Source: Bradyrhizobium sp. (GTDB taxonomy: Bacteria; Pseudomonadota; Alphaproteobacteria; Rhizobiales; Xanthobacteraceae). Taken from it: 64,000 nucleotides of DNA. Both the position numbers and the translations under genes were made by a program. The stretch is from the NCBI RefSeq assembly GCF_022844465.1, contig NZ_JALHLP010000005.1, positions 202,046-266,045 of the forward strand, written 5' to 3'. The notes beneath the pieces were generated by a model that searched no databases, was not told where the DNA came from, and saw only the letters and a list, made by a program, of their open reading frames with translations. Below are positions 1 to 9,510 of this stretch, piece by piece (position 1 is the stretch's first letter; each line of letters starts with the position of its first letter).

Positions 1-62
1 CTAACCAAAGGTAAATTTAGGGGCCGTAGCAACACGGGGGTTCGGCCGCTCACGTTGTCGGA

Positions 63-163
63 CCTCATCCTGAGGAGGCGCGAAAGCGCCGTCTCGAAGG
101 ATGAATGGCGCCGGCGGGGCCTCATGGTTCGAGACGGCGCTTTCGCGCCTCCTCACCATGAGG
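63..163. repeat. Long inverted repeat in intergenic DNA
   Basis: Two arms of about 36 bp (63-98 and 128-163) are near-perfect reverse complements around a 29-bp spacer; both include the segment GAGGAGGCGCGAAAGCGCC or its complement. It sits just downstream of the SDR gene that ends at 240. It resembles the dispersed palindromic repeats of Bradyrhizobium. No gene is visible in bases 1-239. Confidence 0.8.
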
Positions 164-239
164 GATTAATGGTTGTCACCATCTCGCGTTCGCGTCGTCT
201 CACGCCATCGCGGCCGGCTCTCACCGTCAATTTGCCGGA

Positions 240-1040
240 TCATCCCCGCCGCACGCTCGCGCCGCCGTCGACCGGCAGCGTCACGCCGGTGATGAAGCCC
301 GCCTCGTCGGAGGCGAGGAACAAGGCGGCGTTGGCGACGTCCCAGCCGGTGCCCATCTTCTGGCGCAGCGGCACCTTGGCGTCGCGCTCGGCCTCGACTT
401 CGGCGCGGCTCTTCTTGAACGCGCGGGCGCGGGTGTCGACCGCCATCGGCGTGTTCATCAGGCCCGGCAGGATAACGTTGGCGCGGATGCCGTATTGCGC
501 GTTTTGATAGGCGAGTTGCTCGGTGAAGGCGATCATCGCCGACTTGGTCGCCTTGTAGGCCACATAGGGGTAGGTGGTGATCGCGGCCATCGAGGAGATG
601 TTGATGATGACGCCGCTCCCTTGGCGCCGCATGATCGGGACCACGTGCTTGGCGGCCAGCACGCAGCTCTTCAGGTTGATCGCCACGCAACGGTCGAACG
701 CTTCCTCGGTGATGTCGAGCAGTTCGGCGTCGCCGCCGGACAGGCTGACGCCGACATTGTTGTGCAGCACGTCGATGCGGCCCCAGCGAGCCATCGCATC
801 CGTCACCATCGCCTTGAGGTCGGAATTCTGGGTGACGTCGGCCTTGAAGGCCGCCGCCGTGCCACCCTTGGCGAGGATCATGTCGACCGTCTCCTGCGCC
901 GACGCCAGATTGTGATCGACGCACAGCACCCTGGCGCCTTCGCGCGCGAAGGTCAGCGCGGTGGCGCGGCCGTTGCCAACGCCTTCGCCAGGGCTCTGTC
1001 CGGCGCCGACGACGATGGCGACGCGATCTTTCAGGCGCAT
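240..1040 (-). CDS. Short-chain dehydrogenase/reductase (SDR)
   Basis: A 266-residue classical SDR, predicted to be a soluble NAD(P)-dependent oxidoreductase. The Rossmann glycine-rich loop is at residues 12-23 (GAGQSPGEGVGN, an expanded form of the usual TGxxxGxG), the NNxG motif reads NNVG at 94-97, and the catalytic Ser/Tyr/Lys set is Ser149 or Ser150, Tyr162 and Lys166 (YKATK). The C-terminus has the usual GxxxPVDGG motif. The ATG lies one base after the stop of the upstream carboxymuconolactone-decarboxylase-like gene, so the two are surely cotranscribed. The substrate cannot be read from sequence; the pairing suggests catabolism of an aromatic or alicyclic compound, which is inference. 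Confidence 0.9.
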   Translation of the reverse strand: MRLKDRVAIVVGAGQSPGEGVGNGRATALTFAREGARVLCVDHNLASAQETVDMILAKGGTAAAFKADVTQNSDLKAMVTDAMARWGRIDVLHNNVGVSLSGGDAELLDITEEAFDRCVAINLKSCVLAAKHVVPIMRRQGSGVIINISSMAAITTYPYVAYKATKSAMIAFTEQLAYQNAQYGIRANVILPGLMNTPMAVDTRARAFKKSRAEVEAERDAKVPLRQKMGTGWDVANAALFLASDEAGFITGVTLPVDGGASVRRG

Positions 1041-1041
1041 C

Positions 1042-1596
1042 TCATTTCACTCCCGGAATCGGGTACTGTTTCAGCACCTCTTTGTAATGCGGTTCGTTGT
1101 CGATCTGCATCGTTGCCAGCACGCGCACGACGGCGCAGTAAAAGGCGATGGTGAGCACGAGGTCGACCATGTGCTCGTCGGAGAGCTCGCGCTTGATCTC
1201 GGCGAAGGTCGCCTCCGACATCGCAAGCTCGCGCGTCATCTCGCGCGCGCCGCGCAGGATCGCCTTCGCCAGCGGCTCCAGCGTCGAGGACTTGCCCGCG
1301 GTCTCGGCCATCAGCCCCGCGATATCCGCGTCGGTGACGCCGAACTCCTTGCCGATCTTCACATGATGGGTGAATTCGTACTCGGATTTCTCCAGCCAGC
1401 CGACCTGGAGGATCGCCAGTTCCCGCAGCCGCGGGTCGAGCTTGCTGTCGAAGCGGATGTAGCCGCCGATGCCGTTGAAGGCGCGCGCCATGTCGGGCGA
1501 GTTGACCAAGAGCTTGTGCAGGTTGGTGTTGCGCTTGAGCATGTCGCGATATTCGGGGGCGACCTGGTCGGCTTCGAGATAGGGCAGGCGGGCCAT
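1042..1596 (-). CDS. Carboxymuconolactone decarboxylase-like protein
   Basis: A 184-residue all-helical protein of the CMD/AhpD superfamily. The core segment (FDSKLDPRLRELAILQVGW, then SEYEFTHHVKIG) matches the family, but the Cys-x-x-Cys pair of AhpD-type peroxidases is absent: the site reads EFTHH. That argues against peroxidase activity and for a decarboxylase or hydrolase-like role. I chose the ATG at 1596 because AGGGAAACA stands a few bases upstream; an in-frame extension upstream lacks such a site. It is the first gene of a two-gene unit with the SDR at 240-1040 and is divergent from the oxidoreductase at 1881 across 284 bp with no recognised site. Confidence 0.85.
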   Translation of the reverse strand: MARLPYLEADQVAPEYRDMLKRNTNLHKLLVNSPDMARAFNGIGGYIRFDSKLDPRLRELAILQVGWLEKSEYEFTHHVKIGKEFGVTDADIAGLMAETAGKSSTLEPLAKAILRGAREMTRELAMSEATFAEIKRELSDEHMVDLVLTIAFYCAVVRVLATMQIDNEPHYKEVLKQYPIPGVK

Positions 1597-1880
1597 CTGT
1601 TGTTTCCCTGTTGGCGTGATCGCATCCCGCTCGAGGACCGCGGCGCGGAGCGCCGCCGGCACCATCGCCGATTGCGCCGCGCGCTTGCGGCGTTTTCAAA
1701 TGGCAGCGTTTCAAAGAAGCCGGGCTTCGGCAAGGGGCCGGCGATCGTCAACAGAATGGCGAGATATGTCCTGTGGCCATGGATTCAGGCTGGGCACGCA
1801 TGGCAAAACCGGTGCATCCTGACGCCAACGAGGCCGGTTCGACCGACCGGCACGGCTGATATCGCGGCGGGGAGCAGACC

Positions 1881-4800
1881 ATGGCGTTGATGGAAGTGGG
1901 GCTGGACAACAAGTACCGGCTGGATGCGAAGCGGATTTTCCTGTCCGGCACCCAGGCGCTGGTCCGCCTGCCGATGTTGCAGCGCGAACGCGACCGCGCG
2001 CAGGGACTCAACACCGCGGGCTTCATCTCCGGCTACCGCGGCTCGCCGCTCGGGATGTACGACCACGCGCTGTGGCGCGCCAAGACCTTCCTCAAGCAGC
2101 ACGACATCGAATTCTCGCCCGGCCTCAACGAGGACCTGGCGGCGACCGCGGTGTGGGGCAGCCAGCAGGTCGGAATGTTCCCCGGTGCCAAGGTCGATGG
2201 CGTGTTCGGCATCTGGTACGGCAAGGGACCTGGCGTCGACCGCTCGATGGATGCGCTCAAGCACGCCAACTCGGCCGGCACCTCGCGCCATGGCGGCGTG
2301 ATCGCACTCGCCGGCGACGACCATGGCTGCCAGTCCTCGACGCTCGCGCACCAGAGCGAGCAGGTGTTCGCCGCGGCCTTGATGCCCGTGGTCAACCCGG
2401 CAACCCTGCAGGACTACCTCGACCTCGGCATTCTGGGGTTTGCGCTGTCGCGCTACTCGAGTTGCTGGGTCGGCTTCAAGGCGATTTCGGAGACGGTCGA
2501 AAGCTCGGCCTCGATCGTCAGCGATCCCGATCGCATCCAGATCATCACGCCCGACGATTTCGAGATGCCGCCGGGCGGGCTTTCGATCCGCTGGCCCGAC
2601 GCGCCGATGGACCAGGAGCGGCGGCTGCACGGCCCGAAGATGCAGGCGGTCGCGGCATTCACCCGCGTCAACCGCTTCGACCGCATCGTGCTGGATTCGA
2701 AGCCGGCGCGGCTCGGCATCATGGCGACCGGCAAGGCCTATCTCGACCTCAGGCAGGCGCTGGCCGATCTCGGCATCACCGACGCCGAAGCGCAGGCGCT
2801 GGGATTGCGCATCTACAAGGTCGCGCTGACCTGGCCGCTGGAGGAACACGGCGCCCGGGCGTTCGCCGAGGGTCTGCAGGACGTGCTGGTGGTCGAGGAG
2901 AAGCGCGGCTTCATCGAGGACCAGTTGCTGCGGATACTCTATAACGTCGACGCGTCGAAGCGGCCCTCGGTGGTCGGCAAGCGCGATGAGACCGGCGCGA
3001 CCCTGCTGCCGAGCGAGGGCGAGTTGACGCCGACCATGGTGGCCGCTGCCGTGGTCGCACGGCTACGCAGGCTCGGCCATCGCAGCCCGGCGCTGGAGCA
3101 GCGGCTGGCCAAGCTGGAGGCGTTCGATCGGCCGGCGGACGGCGTCGGCGCCGCCAAGCTGCTACGCACGCCGTATTTCTGCTCGGGCTGCCCGCACAAC
3201 ACCTCGACCAAGATACCCGAAGGCAGCCGTGCGATGGCCGGCATCGGCTGCCACGGCATGGCGCTCTCGGTGCCGAGCCGCCGGACCCAGACGATCTCGC
3301 ACATGGGCGCGGAAGGCGTCACCTGGATCGGGCAGGCGCCGTTCACCAGCGAGCCGCATGTGTTCCAGAATCTCGGCGACGGCACCTACACCCATTCCGG
3401 CCTGCTCGCGATCCGCGCGGCGGCCGCCGCCGGCGTCAACATCACCTACAAGATCCTCTACAACGACGCGGTGGCGATGACCGGCGGCCAACCCGCCGAA
3501 GGCGGCCTGACGGTCTCCCAGATCGCGCATCAGGTTTCGGCGGAAGGCGCCAAGCGCCTCGTGATCGTCTCCGACGAACCGCAGAAGTATCCGTCGAACT
3601 ATTTTCCGGCTGGTACGACCGTCCATCACCGCCGCGAACTCGACGCCGTGCAGCGCGAACTGCGCGAGGTCAAGGGCCTCACGGTGCTGATCTACGACCA
3701 GACCTGTGCCGCGGAAAAGCGCCGCCGCCGCAAGCGCGGGCTCTATCCGGACCCGCCGAAGCGCGTCTTCATCAACGAGCGCGTCTGCGAAGGCTGCGGC
3801 GACTGCTCGGCTGCTTCCAACTGCGTCTCGGTGCAGCCGCTGGAGACCGAACTCGGCCGCAAGCGGCGGATCGACCAGTCGAACTGCAACAAGGACTTCT
3901 CCTGCATCGAAGGCTTTTGCCCGAGCTTCGTCACCGTGCATGGCGGCGGCTTGCGCAAGGTCGATCGCGCCGCCGCCGATCCTTCGGCGCTGTTTGCCGA
4001 CCTGCCGATTCCGGCGGTGCGCGAGCTTGACGGCGCCTACAACATCCTCGTCACCGGCATCGGTGGCACCGGCGTCATCACGATCGGCGCGCTGCTCGGC
4101 ATGGCCGCGCATGTCGATGGCAAGGCCTGCTCGACGCTCGACTTCACCGGATTGTCGCAGAAGAACGGCGCGGTCATGAGCCACGTCCGGATCGCGCCGT
4201 CGGCCGATGACCTCGCCAATGTCCGCATCGGCCCCGGCAGCGCCAACCTCATTCTCGGCTGCGACATCGTCGTCGCCACCAGCGTCCCGGCGCTAAGTCG
4301 CGCCGAACGCGGCGTGACACGCGCCGTCGTCAACGCCGACCTGTTGCCGACCGCCAGCTTCGTGATCGACCCGGATATCGACTTCCAGGCCGGCGCCATG
4401 CGGGAGGCGCTCAACGAGGCGGTCAGCGCCTCCGAACTCGACATCCTCGATGCGACCGGGCTTGCCACCGCGCTGATGGGCGACAGCATCGCCACCAACG
4501 CGTTCATGCTCGGCTTTGCATTCCAGCGCGGCGCGATTCCGTTGTCGCTGGCGGCGATCATGAAGGCGATTGATCTCAACGGCGCTGCGATCGAGATGAA
4601 CAAGCTGGCGTTTTCGTGGGGCCGGCTGGCCGCGCACGACCTGCCACGCGTCGTCAGCGCGGCGCGGTTCAGGAATTCGGGCGCGCAGCCTGCCAAGCGC
4701 ACGCTCGACGAAAGCATCGCTTACCGGGCGGATTTCCTCGCCGGCTACCAGGACGCAGCCTATTCGAAGCGCTACCTCGCCGAGGTCGCGCGCGTCCGCG

Positions 4801-5354
4801 CCGCCGAAGCCAAGGCCTCGCCGGGGTCGCACGACCTCACCGAGGCCTTTGCCAAGGGGCTGTTCAAGCTGATGGCCTACAAGGACGAATACGAGGTCGC
4901 CCGGCTTTACTCCGACGGCGAATTCGCCGAGGCGCTGAAAGCGCAGTTCGACGGCGATTCGAGCGTCAAGGTCAGCCTGGCGCCGCCGCTACTCGCGCGG
5001 CGCGACAAGGTCACCGGGCATTTGCGCAAGCGCGAGTTCGGCGGCTGGATCTTCCGCGCCTTTGCGATCCTGACCCGGCTCAGGTTCCTGCGCGGCAGCG
5101 CGCTCGATCCGTTCGGCTACACCGCGGAGCGGCGAATGGAGCGGGCGTTGCCGGGTGAGTATTCGGCCATGATCTTCCGCCAGCTCGACCGGGCCAGGCC
5201 ACACGACTGGCCGCTTCTGGTGGCGTTGGCGAAATCGGCCGAACTGGTGCGCGGCTATGGTCACATCAAGGAAGCCAATGTCGCGAAATACCGCGCGGAG
5301 TGCGCGCGGCTGGAGGGCGCGATCGGCCGACCGGTGGCGCAGGCGGCCGAGTAG
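1881..5354 (+). CDS. Indolepyruvate ferredoxin oxidoreductase, single-chain
   Basis: A 1157-residue fusion of the subunits that archaea and many bacteria encode as IorA and IorB. Such enzymes oxidatively decarboxylate aryl- or branched-chain 2-oxoacids to acyl-CoA, with thiamine diphosphate and [4Fe-4S] clusters passing electrons to ferredoxin. The N-terminal 2-oxoacid oxidoreductase domain begins with the conserved SGTQALVRLP and GFISGYRGSPLG segments. A Cys-x-x-Cys motif (CSGCPHN) is near residue 434, ferredoxin-like cysteines (CEGCGDC, then SNCNKDFSC and GFCPSF) span about 635-683, and a gamma-type domain starts at VTGIGGTGVI near 720. The start has GGGGAG just upstream. Single-chain enzymes of this length are usual in Bradyrhizobium and relatives. 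The exact 2-oxoacid is unknown. Confidence 0.93.
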   Translation: MALMEVGLDNKYRLDAKRIFLSGTQALVRLPMLQRERDRAQGLNTAGFISGYRGSPLGMYDHALWRAKTFLKQHDIEFSPGLNEDLAATAVWGSQQVGMFPGAKVDGVFGIWYGKGPGVDRSMDALKHANSAGTSRHGGVIALAGDDHGCQSSTLAHQSEQVFAAALMPVVNPATLQDYLDLGILGFALSRYSSCWVGFKAISETVESSASIVSDPDRIQIITPDDFEMPPGGLSIRWPDAPMDQERRLHGPKMQAVAAFTRVNRFDRIVLDSKPARLGIMATGKAYLDLRQALADLGITDAEAQALGLRIYKVALTWPLEEHGARAFAEGLQDVLVVEEKRGFIEDQLLRILYNVDASKRPSVVGKRDETGATLLPSEGELTPTMVAAAVVARLRRLGHRSPALEQRLAKLEAFDRPADGVGAAKLLRTPYFCSGCPHNTSTKIPEGSRAMAGIGCHGMALSVPSRRTQTISHMGAEGVTWIGQAPFTSEPHVFQNLGDGTYTHSGLLAIRAAAAAGVNITYKILYNDAVAMTGGQPAEGGLTVSQIAHQVSAEGAKRLVIVSDEPQKYPSNYFPAGTTVHHRRELDAVQRELREVKGLTVLIYDQTCAAEKRRRRKRGLYPDPPKRVFINERVCEGCGDCSAASNCVSVQPLETELGRKRRIDQSNCNKDFSCIEGFCPSFVTVHGGGLRKVDRAAADPSALFADLPIPAVRELDGAYNILVTGIGGTGVITIGALLGMAAHVDGKACSTLDFTGLSQKNGAVMSHVRIAPSADDLANVRIGPGSANLILGCDIVVATSVPALSRAERGVTRAVVNADLLPTASFVIDPDIDFQAGAMREALNEAVSASELDILDATGLATALMGDSIATNAFMLGFAFQRGAIPLSLAAIMKAIDLNGAAIEMNKLAFSWGRLAAHDLPRVVSAARFRNSGAQPAKRTLDESIAYRADFLAGYQDAAYSKRYLAEVARVRAAEAKASPGSHDLTEAFAKGLFKLMAYKDEYEVARLYSDGEFAEALKAQFDGDSSVKVSLAPPLLARRDKVTGHLRKREFGGWIFRAFAILTRLRFLRGSALDPFGYTAERRMERALPGEYSAMIFRQLDRARPHDWPLLVALAKSAELVRGYGHIKEANVAKYRAECARLEGAIGRPVAQAAE

Positions 5355-5494
5355 GGGGCCGGCGTCAGGGGGGTCACAAGGAAATAGCCGCCGACAACCA
5401 GAAGCAGGGCCAGCGTCACGACCACGCCGAGGACGGCCGCAATGATTGCGGGCAGTTCATGGTTGTCCAGCCATTGTTGCAACGCTCTGCCCAT
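5261..5494 (-). CDS. Small single-pass membrane protein (doubtful)
   Basis: A 77-residue frame with one strong hydrophobic segment at about residues 15-40 (IIAAVLGVVVTLALLLVVGG) and a short charged N-terminus. AGGTGACGG precedes its ATG, a plausible ribosome site. Against it, the last 30 or so codons lie antisense to the 3' end of the oxidoreductase gene, and I recognise no family. The N-terminal half lies in true intergenic sequence, so a genuine membrane peptide is possible. Confidence 0.4.
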   Translation of the reverse strand: MGRALQQWLDNHELPAIIAAVLGVVVTLALLLVVGGYFLVTPLTPAPYSAACATGRPIAPSSRAHSARYFATLASLM

Positions 5495-5630
5495 CCGTCA
5501 CCTGGCCCGCTCTTGATTTGCCCTGCGCCATGCGCGCAAGCTATTCAATAACGGCCAACTCCCCGCAATGAAATACCGTTGGCGCGGCATTTGTGGCGCC
5601 TGCGACGATTATTAGTTCAGGACTCGACCG

Positions 5631-6449
5631 ATGGAACATCTGCAAACCCAGGGCATCAGCCTGCCCAAGCTCGGCCTTGGCACCTTCCGGATGCAGGGCG
5701 ACGCCTGCCGCGCCGCCGTCGAGAGCGCGCTTGGGCTCGGTTACCGCCATATCGACACCGCGGAGATGTATGGCAACGAGGAAGCGATCGGGGCGGCGAT
5801 CGCCGCCGCGAAGATCCCCCGCAAGGATATTCACGTCACTACCAAGGTCTGGAACGAGAACCTGGCGCCGGAGGCGATCCAGCGGGCGTTCGACGCATCC
5901 CTGAAGAAGCTGCGGCTCGACCAGGTCGATCTCTATCTGGTGCACTGGCCGGCGCCGAACATGAACCTGCCCAAAATCTTCGAGACGCTGATGCGGCTGA
6001 AGCAGGAGGGCCGCACCCGCGCCATCGGCGTCGCCAATTTCAACATCGCGCTGCTGAAGACGGTGATCGAGGACATCCAGGCGCCGATCGCCTGCAACCA
6101 GGTCGAATACCACGTGATGCTGGACCAGGCCCGGCTGCGTCGGTACCTCACCGAGAAATCAATCCCGCTGGTCGCCTATTGCCCGCTGACGCAGGGTCGC
6201 GCCGCCGCCGACCCGGTCCTTGCCGCGATCGGACGCAAGCACAACGCCAGCGCGGCGCAGGTGGCGCTGAAATGGCTGCTCGACCAGGACGGCGTCGCCG
6301 CCATTCCGAAGGCGTCGCGCGCGGAAAGCCAGCAGGCCAACCTTGACGCAACCCGTGTCAACCTCGACGACGCCGACCGCAAGGCGATCGCGGCGTTGCC
6401 GAAAGACAAGCGTTGCGTCAATCCCGGCTTCGCGCCGGCGTGGGATTGA
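5631..6449 (+). CDS. Aldo/keto reductase
   Basis: A 272-residue NADPH-dependent reductase with the TIM-barrel fold. The catalytic tetrad is intact: Asp42 and Tyr47 (IDTAEMYGNE), Lys72 (TTKVW) and His105 (LVHWP). The C-terminal cofactor segment reads AAIPKAS. The length and the short loops fit the AKR5-like group (2,5-diketo-D-gluconate reductase and methylglyoxal reductase relatives). It probably reduces small carbonyl compounds in the cytoplasm; the substrate is not determinable. It stands alone on the plus strand, 99 bp before the thiolase gene. Confidence 0.92.
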   Translation: MEHLQTQGISLPKLGLGTFRMQGDACRAAVESALGLGYRHIDTAEMYGNEEAIGAAIAAAKIPRKDIHVTTKVWNENLAPEAIQRAFDASLKKLRLDQVDLYLVHWPAPNMNLPKIFETLMRLKQEGRTRAIGVANFNIALLKTVIEDIQAPIACNQVEYHVMLDQARLRRYLTEKSIPLVAYCPLTQGRAAADPVLAAIGRKHNASAAQVALKWLLDQDGVAAIPKASRAESQQANLDATRVNLDDADRKAIAALPKDKRCVNPGFAPAWD

Positions 6450-6548
6450 TCAAGACATCGCCTTTTCCGCCCGCCGGAATTCGGGTTTTCGCTACACACG
6501 GGCCGTGGTCCGGTCCATACTGGCCGCATCCAAGGGAGGTCTTTCAAA

Positions 6549-7721
6549 ATGCGTGAAGCTGTTATCGTTTCCTATGCACGTACCGGGCTGGCGAAGTCCG
6601 GTCGCGGCGGGTTCAACATCACCCCGCCGATGTCGATGGCGGCTCACGCCATCAAGCACGCCGTCGCGCGCGCCGGCGTCGACAAGGACTATGTCGAGGA
6701 CTGCTATCTCGGCAATTGCGCGCATGGCGCCCCCAATATCGGCCGTCAGGCAGCGTTGCTGGCGGGCCTGCCGAAGTCGACCGCCGGGGTTTCCGTCAAC
6801 CGCTTCTGCTCGTCGGGCCTGCAGACGATCGCAATGGCCGCCAACTCGATCCGCTCCGACGGCGCCGACTGCATCGTCGCCGGCGGCGTCGAAAGCATTT
6901 CGATTCCCGGCGGCGGCTCGCCGAAGGAATCGATCGATCCCGACCTGCTCAAGGTCGCGCCCGATATCTTCATGGCCATGATCGACACCGCCGACATCGT
7001 GGCGGACCGCTACAAGCTCAGCCGCGAATACCAGGACGAGTATTCGCTGGAGTCGCAGCGCCGGATGGCGGCGGCCCAGCAGGCCAACAAGTTCAAGGAC
7101 GAAATCGTCCCGATGAAGACCAAAATGAAAATGGTCGACAAGGCGACCAAGGCCGAAAGCATCGTCGACTACGTCGTCGACCGCGACGAGTGCAACCGGC
7201 CCGACACCACCATGGAGGGCCTTGCCAAGCTCGAGCCGGTCAAGGGTCCCGGCAAATACATCACTGCCGGCAACGCCAGCCAGCTCTCGGACGGTGCGGC
7301 GGCGGTGGTGCTGATGGAGGCCAAGGACGCGGAGAAGCGCGGGCTGAACCCGCTCGGCCGCTTCGTCGCCTGGGCGGCCGCGGGCTGCGAGCCGGACGAG
7401 ATGGGCATCGGCCCGATCTACGCGGTGCCGAAACTGTTGAAGCGCCACGGCCTCAAGATCGGCGACGTCGATCTCTGGGAGCTCAACGAAGCCTTCGCCA
7501 GCCAGTGTCTCTATTCGCGCGACAAGCTCGGCATCGATCCCGAGAAGTACAATGTCAATGGCGGCTCGATCGCGATCGGCCATCCCTTCGGCATGACCGG
7601 CGCGCGCCTGACTGGTCACATCCTGCAGGAAGGCCGCCGGCGCAAGGCCAAGTGGGGCGTCGTCACCATGTGTATCGGCGGCGGCCAGGGCGGCGCCGGG
7701 CTGTTCGAAATCTACAGCTGA
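6549..7721 (+). CDS. Acetyl-CoA acyltransferase (thiolase)
   Basis: A 390-residue thiolase, condensing or cleaving 3-ketoacyl-CoA in beta-oxidation or a related pathway. The nucleophile is Cys87 (NRFCSSGL); the second active-site histidine is His345 ([11 protein letters not shown]) and the C-terminal acid/base cysteine is Cys375 (MCIGGGQG). The conserved [11 protein letters not shown] and NEAFA motifs are also present. AAGGGAGGT lies a few bases upstream of the ATG. It ends at a strong hairpin (7763-7792). Chain-length preference is not evident; FadA-like or AtoB-like roles are both possible. Confidence 0.94.
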   Translation: MREAVIVSYARTGLAKSGRGGFNITPPMSMAAHAIKHAVARAGVDKDYVEDCYLGNCAHGAPNIGRQAALLAGLPKSTAGVSVNRFCSSGLQTIAMAANSIRSDGADCIVAGGVESISIPGGGSPKESIDPDLLKVAPDIFMAMIDTADIVADRYKLSREYQDEYSLESQRRMAAAQQANKFKDEIVPMKTKMKMVDKATKAESIVDYVVDRDECNRPDTTMEGLAKLEPVKGPGKYITAGNASQLSDGAAAVVLMEAKDAEKRGLNPLGRFVAWAAAGCEPDEMGIGPIYAVPKLLKRHGLKIGDVDLWELNEAFASQCLYSRDKLGIDPEKYNVNGGSIAIGHPFGMTGARLTGHILQEGRRRKAKWGVVTMCIGGGQGGAGLFEIYS

Positions 7722-7762
7722 GGTCTCAGCCGCCGGACGCTACGCGACCAATGGAACGCAAC

Positions 7763-7792
7763 AAAAAATGGCTCCGCGAGGAGCCATTTTAC
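7763..7792. terminator. Bidirectional rho-independent terminator
   Basis: An 11-bp perfect stem (arms AAAATGGCTCC and GGAGCCATTTT) closes a GCGA loop, with A-run on one side and T-run on the other. It lies between the thiolase gene (+) and the small secreted-protein gene (-), which converge, so it can serve both. Confidence 0.85.
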
Positions 7793-7814
7793 TGCGTTAA
7801 AGGCGTGATCGAAT

Positions 7815-8045
7815 TCAGTAACGATACTTCTTGATGACCACCACCTTGTTGCGGTTGTGACCGTGCCGATGTCCGCGGTGCCAGCCGCGATTTGACCTGT
7901 AGTGGGCACGCGCGCCGTGATGGTGCTTGTGTTTTCCGGCATGGTAGCCGCCGCTCTTGATCACGACGGTCTGGGCGTCCGCCACCGACGGCGCGGCGAG
8001 AAAGATCGCGCCGAGTGCGGCGATCACGATTGCAAGCTTCTTCAT
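7815..8045 (-). CDS. Small secreted His/Arg/Lys-rich protein
   Basis: A 76-residue protein with a clear Sec signal peptide (MKKLAIVIAALGAIFLAAPS, cleavage expected after VADA near residue 24). The mature part of about 52 residues is extremely basic: it contains ten histidines, many arginines and lysines, and almost no acidic residues, ending KKYRY. GGAGGACT precedes the ATG at ideal spacing, so it is very likely expressed. Function is unknown; the composition would allow metal binding or nucleic-acid/surface binding in the periplasm, which is speculation. Similar short basic secreted proteins occur in rhizobia. Confidence 0.8.
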   Translation of the reverse strand: MKKLAIVIAALGAIFLAAPSVADAQTVVIKSGGYHAGKHKHHHGARAHYRSNRGWHRGHRHGHNRNKVVVIKKYRY

Positions 8046-8220
8046 TCAAAGTCCTCCAATAGGGAAGGATTGAACCTCCCGTTGCGGGGAATGTTCCTGG
8101 GATCAAACAGGAGAATTATGAACGGCAGCCGTTTGCGCGCAGGGTGCTACGTCCGGCTTGCGGAAACCCGGCGCCAGACGCATCATCCCGTCACAAAGAT
8201 CGTGTGGGAGGAGGGCTGCA

Positions 8221-9501
8221 ATGACCGGATTTTCACGACGTGATTTTCTGATGGCGTCCGGATCGGCGGCGGTCGCCGCGATCTCGGATCGCGCTCATGC
8301 CGCGATGGGGCCGAACGACAAGTTCGACCTCGTGATCAAGGGCGGCGACGTGCTCGATCCCAGCCAGTCGCTGCGCGGAAAGCGCGACATCGGCATCCGC
8401 TGGGGCGTGATCGAGGCGGTCGAGAGCGAAATTCCGGCGGCGCGCGCGTCGCGGACGATCGACGCCTCCGGCCGGCTGGTGACGCCGGGGCTGATCGACC
8501 TGCATTCCCACGTCTATCCCTACGGCTCGGCGATCGGCATTCCCGCCGACGAGCTGGTTCAGGCGCAGGCCACCACCACGGTGGTGTCGGCCGGCGACGC
8601 CGGCGTCAACAATCTCGCCGCGCTGCGCCGCTACATCGTGGCGCAATCCCGGGCGCGGATCTACGCCTTCGTCCACATCGCCAACAACGGACTGTCCGGC
8701 TTCCCGGTCGCCGAACTCTACAACATCGACTATGCGCAGGTGGACGCCTGCGCGATGGCGCTGGCCGAGAACCCGGATTTCCTGCTCGGCGTCAAGGTGC
8801 GGATGTCGGAGAACGTGATCGCCCGGCACGGCCTCGAGCCGCTGAAGCGCTCGATCAAGGCCTGCGAGATCTGCGGCTGGCCGGCCAAGTTGATGGTGCA
8901 TATCGGCGGCGTCGAGACCAAAGAGCTGATGTCGGAGATTCTCAATCTGCTGCGGCCGGGCGACGTCCTGACCCACGCCTATTCCGGCGCGCCCAACATC
9001 GCCGGCGTGTTCACCAACATCGTGCAGGACGGCAAGCTGCTGCCGGCGGCGCTCGCCGCCAAGCAGCGCGGCGTCATGTTCGACGTCGGCCATGGCGGCG
9101 GCAGCTTCGACTTCACGGTGGCGGAAGTGGCGCTGCCCGGCGGCTGCACGCCGGATACGATCTCCTCCGACATCCACGTCTTCTCCGGCAATTCGCCCGG
9201 CATGCCCTATCTGCCGAACGTCATGAGCAAGTTCATGGCGCTCGGGATGTCGCTGGAACAGGTGGTGGCGGCGGCGACGGTGACGCCGGCCAAAATCATC
9301 AACCGCGCGCCCAAGATCGGCACGCTGCAGATCGGCGCGCCCGGCGACGTCGCGATCCTGGAACTGGTGGAAGGGCCGACCTCGTTCGTCGACACCCGCA
9401 CCAACCGGCGCGAGGGCAAGCTGTTGCTGAAGCCGGTGCAGACCGTGATCAACGGCGTGCCGTTCGGCCGGCCCTACCAGGCCCCGTTCTCGGTGCGGTA
9501 G
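8221..9501 (+). CDS. Tat-exported amidohydrolase/deacetylase family protein
   Basis: A 426-residue metallo-dependent hydrolase of the dihydroorotase-like amidohydrolase superfamily. Residues 5-10 (SRRDFL) plus the hydrophobic stretch that follows form a twin-arginine signal, so the protein folds in the cytoplasm and is exported. The metal motif HxH is His95/His97 (LIDLHSH); a candidate bridging lysine lies in LLGVKVRM, and the late SSDIHVF segment supplies the usual aspartate. GGAGGAGGG directly upstream sets the start at 8221 rather than at an upstream in-frame codon. Substrate unknown; relatives are often misnamed dihydroorotase or adenine deaminase. Confidence 0.88.
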   Translation: MTGFSRRDFLMASGSAAVAAISDRAHAAMGPNDKFDLVIKGGDVLDPSQSLRGKRDIGIRWGVIEAVESEIPAARASRTIDASGRLVTPGLIDLHSHVYPYGSAIGIPADELVQAQATTTVVSAGDAGVNNLAALRRYIVAQSRARIYAFVHIANNGLSGFPVAELYNIDYAQVDACAMALAENPDFLLGVKVRMSENVIARHGLEPLKRSIKACEICGWPAKLMVHIGGVETKELMSEILNLLRPGDVLTHAYSGAPNIAGVFTNIVQDGKLLPAALAAKQRGVMFDVGHGGGSFDFTVAEVALPGGCTPDTISSDIHVFSGNSPGMPYLPNVMSKFMALGMSLEQVVAAATVTPAKIINRAPKIGTLQIGAPGDVAILELVEGPTSFVDTRTNRREGKLLLKPVQTVINGVPFGRPYQAPFSVR

Positions 9502-9510
9502 TTCGGCCCG

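Noticed and set aside
1785..2849. A long minus-strand open frame (about 350 codons) antisense to the oxidoreductase
   Set aside because: Its translation is low-complexity Arg/Ala/His-rich, as expected from high-GC antisense frames, while the plus-strand protein matches a known family throughout.
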